From assembly GCA_903835235.1 (NCBI GenBank), contig CAILMF010000038.1, positions 1 through 64,000 on the forward strand: a DNA stretch of 64,000 nt, in the 5' to 3' direction. Every line of letters begins with the position of its first letter. The first letter of the stretch is position 1. Both the position numbers and the translations under genes were made by a program. The notes under the pieces were generated by a model that saw only the letters and a list, made by a program, of their open reading frames with translations, made no database searches and was not told where the DNA came from. Shown here in pieces: positions 29,001 to 32,000 of this stretch. Source of the stretch: an uncultured Rhodospirillales bacterium. Its GTDB lineage: Bacteria; Pseudomonadota; Alphaproteobacteria; Acetobacterales; Acetobacteraceae.

Positions 29001-32000
29001 CATCCAGGAAGGCTTCCGCGCGGGCGAGCTGCTGCGCATCGCCGGCTCCAGCGCGGGGGATGGCGACTACGTCATTGCCACGGTCAGCGATGCCAAGCTG
29101 GTGCTGACCGGCGCGCTGGCGCTCGGCGCGCCGGTGCAGGCCAATGCGGTGACGCTGAGCGAGCTGACCCGCGAGGGCATCTACACCGGTGCGGCGACGC
29201 TGAATGCAGCGCAGCGCCAGCTGACCCGCAGCGATGCCCAGGGCTGGCTGGCCGATGGCTTCCTGGAAGGCCAGCGCGTGCGGCTGACCGATGGCAAGAA
29301 CAGCACTGACCTCAAGATCGCGCTGATCACCGGCAGCAACACGACTCACGACACCACGCTCACCTTCACCGCGGAAGGCGCGATGCCGACCTGGCTGAGC
29401 CAGCGCCAGCCGGTGACGGTGGTGCGGATCGCGGCCATTGCCACCTTTGACGCGCAGAACTGGTACATCGCGCAGAATGTGGAGTTGCAGGCCGACCGCA
29501 ACTTCACCCTGCCGCCGGTGCGCGAGGGGGTGAAGGTCTATCCCGCCTCGGCGCATCTGCTGGCCAACCTGGCCGGGCCGCTGGAAGTGGAAGGCGGCCC
29601 GATCGGCGCCGACCGCGCGCTGGAGCCGGCCGCGAAGCTGCCGGGCGAAAAGGACGGCTACGCCATCGTCACCCGTCAGCAGCCGCCGGAATCGCAGCAG
29701 GTGGATGTGCTGAACTTGTATGGCGATGGCAGCCAGCAGAACCTGGCCGGCAAGCTGGACCAGACCAGCATCCTGGGCTTCGGCATGGGCGGCGGGCTGG
29801 ACTTCGGCCTGGGCGGCCGGGTGTTCGGCGAAACCGGCGTGTACCAGCCAGGCGTCAACCTGGCGCGGATCGGCATGACAGCGGGCCAGTATGTGGCCAG
29901 CCCGACCGACACCACCATCGAGGTGGTGAACCTGATGCTGGGCCAGGGCGACGACCGCGTGGATATCGCCGGCACCATGCACAACGTGGCCGAGCCGACC
30001 GCCACCGACAGCTACGCCTTCACCAGCAGCGGCGCCGGCGGCACGGTCAGCCTGCCCGGCTTCGACTGGGCCGCGGCCGGCTTCCTGCCGGGGCAGAGCG
30101 TCACCATCGACGGCCAGGCCGGCGTCTGGGTGGTGCTGGGCATCGGCGATGCCGGCGCCGACCCGAACGACAACAGCGTGCTGAAGCTCTCCGGCCCGCC
30201 ACTGCCGCTGCTGACCGGGCCGCAGACGCTGGTGGCCAAGGACCGGCTGGTGGCGGTGACGCTGCCGGTGAACCTGGCGCCCACCACCGATGGCGGCACC
30301 CTGACCCGCGCCGCCGGCAGTTGGGCGGCGGATGGCTTCCTGGTGGGCCAGCTGGTCAGCATGGCCGACGCCATGGGCGCCGAGGCGCAGTGGCGGGTGA
30401 CCGACATCTCCGGCCTGGTGATGACGCTGAAGGGCGGCGTGCTGCCGCTGGCCAACAACCTGCCCGAGGCGCTTTCGGTGCAGGGGCCGCATGGCGGGCT
30501 GACCGTGGTGCATGGCGGCGGCAACCAGCTGCTGGAAACCACCGGGCTGTTCGCGGTGGAACGCAACACCGGCCGGCTGACCCGGCAGGACGGGCTGGCT
30601 TGGGCGGCGGAAGGCTATGCCGTGGGCCAGGTGGTCCAGCTGAGCGGCGAGAGCTTCACCCGCACCATCACCGGCCTGGCCGATGCCAGCGCACGGTTGC
30701 GGCCGGCCACGGCTTTCACCGACTGGGGTCAGGGCGCCACGCTGCTGCTGAGCGGCCCGGTGTTCACCGCCAGCGGTACTGCGCTGCGCAGCCTGCATGT
30801 GGCGGAACCGGCGCCGCTCAGCGTCACCCTGCCGGTGCAGGTGACCACCACCGGGCTGGCGCGGTTCGAAGGCAGCTGGCTGGCCGATGGCTTCACTCTG
30901 GACCAGCAGGTCTGGCTCAGCGGTCAGCCGCAGCCCTTCACCGTGCAGGGCGTGAACGACAAGGAACTGCGCTTGGCCGGCGCGCCGCTGGTGCCGCAGT
31001 CCCTGGCGACGCTGACCGTGCTGACCTTCGACCCCCGGCGCGACGGCGGCGTGCGCGTTGGCGGCGACCACTTGGTGGTCACGGGCGGCGCCGGGCCAGG
31101 TTCGCCGCTGGTGCTGTATGGCGACACCTCGCAGGACGGGGTGTGGTACGGCGGCCAGCCCTACAACGTGTGGGGTGCCGAGTTCGGGCCGAAGCCATTC
31201 GACCCCTTCCCGCGGCTGGCCTGGGGCAGCAACGAGGATGCCAGCTGGGTATTCGCGCTGGCCAACCCGTATCGCCGCGCCGGGCATGACGTGATCGACG
31301 CCGGGGCGTTGTTCGCTGGGCTTTCGTCGGCCGCGCTGCCGACCATCGGCATCACCGCCTATGGCGGCGCCGGCAATGACAGCCTCATCGGCAGCCAGGC
31401 TGGCGACCATCTGGCCGGCGGTTCCGGCAATGACAGCATCCTCGGCCAGCGCGGCACCGACCACATCTACGGCGACAGCGGCGTGAACGTGGACATCACC
31501 ACCCGGGCGCTGCGGATTGCCGACGTGGATGCCAGCCCGGCACCCACGCTGAACCCGGCGGCACGGACCACCGGCACCACGCTGGCACCGGCGCCCTCGG
31601 TGGTGCGGGACCGCATGGCCGCCGGGCGCGACAGCCTGGAGGGTGAGGGCGCCGGCTCGGCCCTGGGCGATGCGGCCAGCAGCGCCGACATCATCTTCGG
31701 CGACCATGGCCGGGTGATCCAGAACGTCCGCGACCCCAACCTGCCGCCCAGCCTGCTGCAGAAGATCCAGACCACCGAGACCGGTTCGGTGCTGGCGATC
31801 ATCTCCACCGTGCCGGCCAATGGCGCGCAGGATGTGATACTGGGCGGCGAGGGTGACGACACGCTGGTGGGCGGCCCGGGGCTGGATGCGATCGACGGCG
31901 GCGGCCAGGTGGACAAGATCTACGCCGACAGTACGCCACCGCTGCTGGCGGCCACCGCCGCCGAGGGCACCGCGCCGGTGGCGCGGCTGGCACCGGCCGA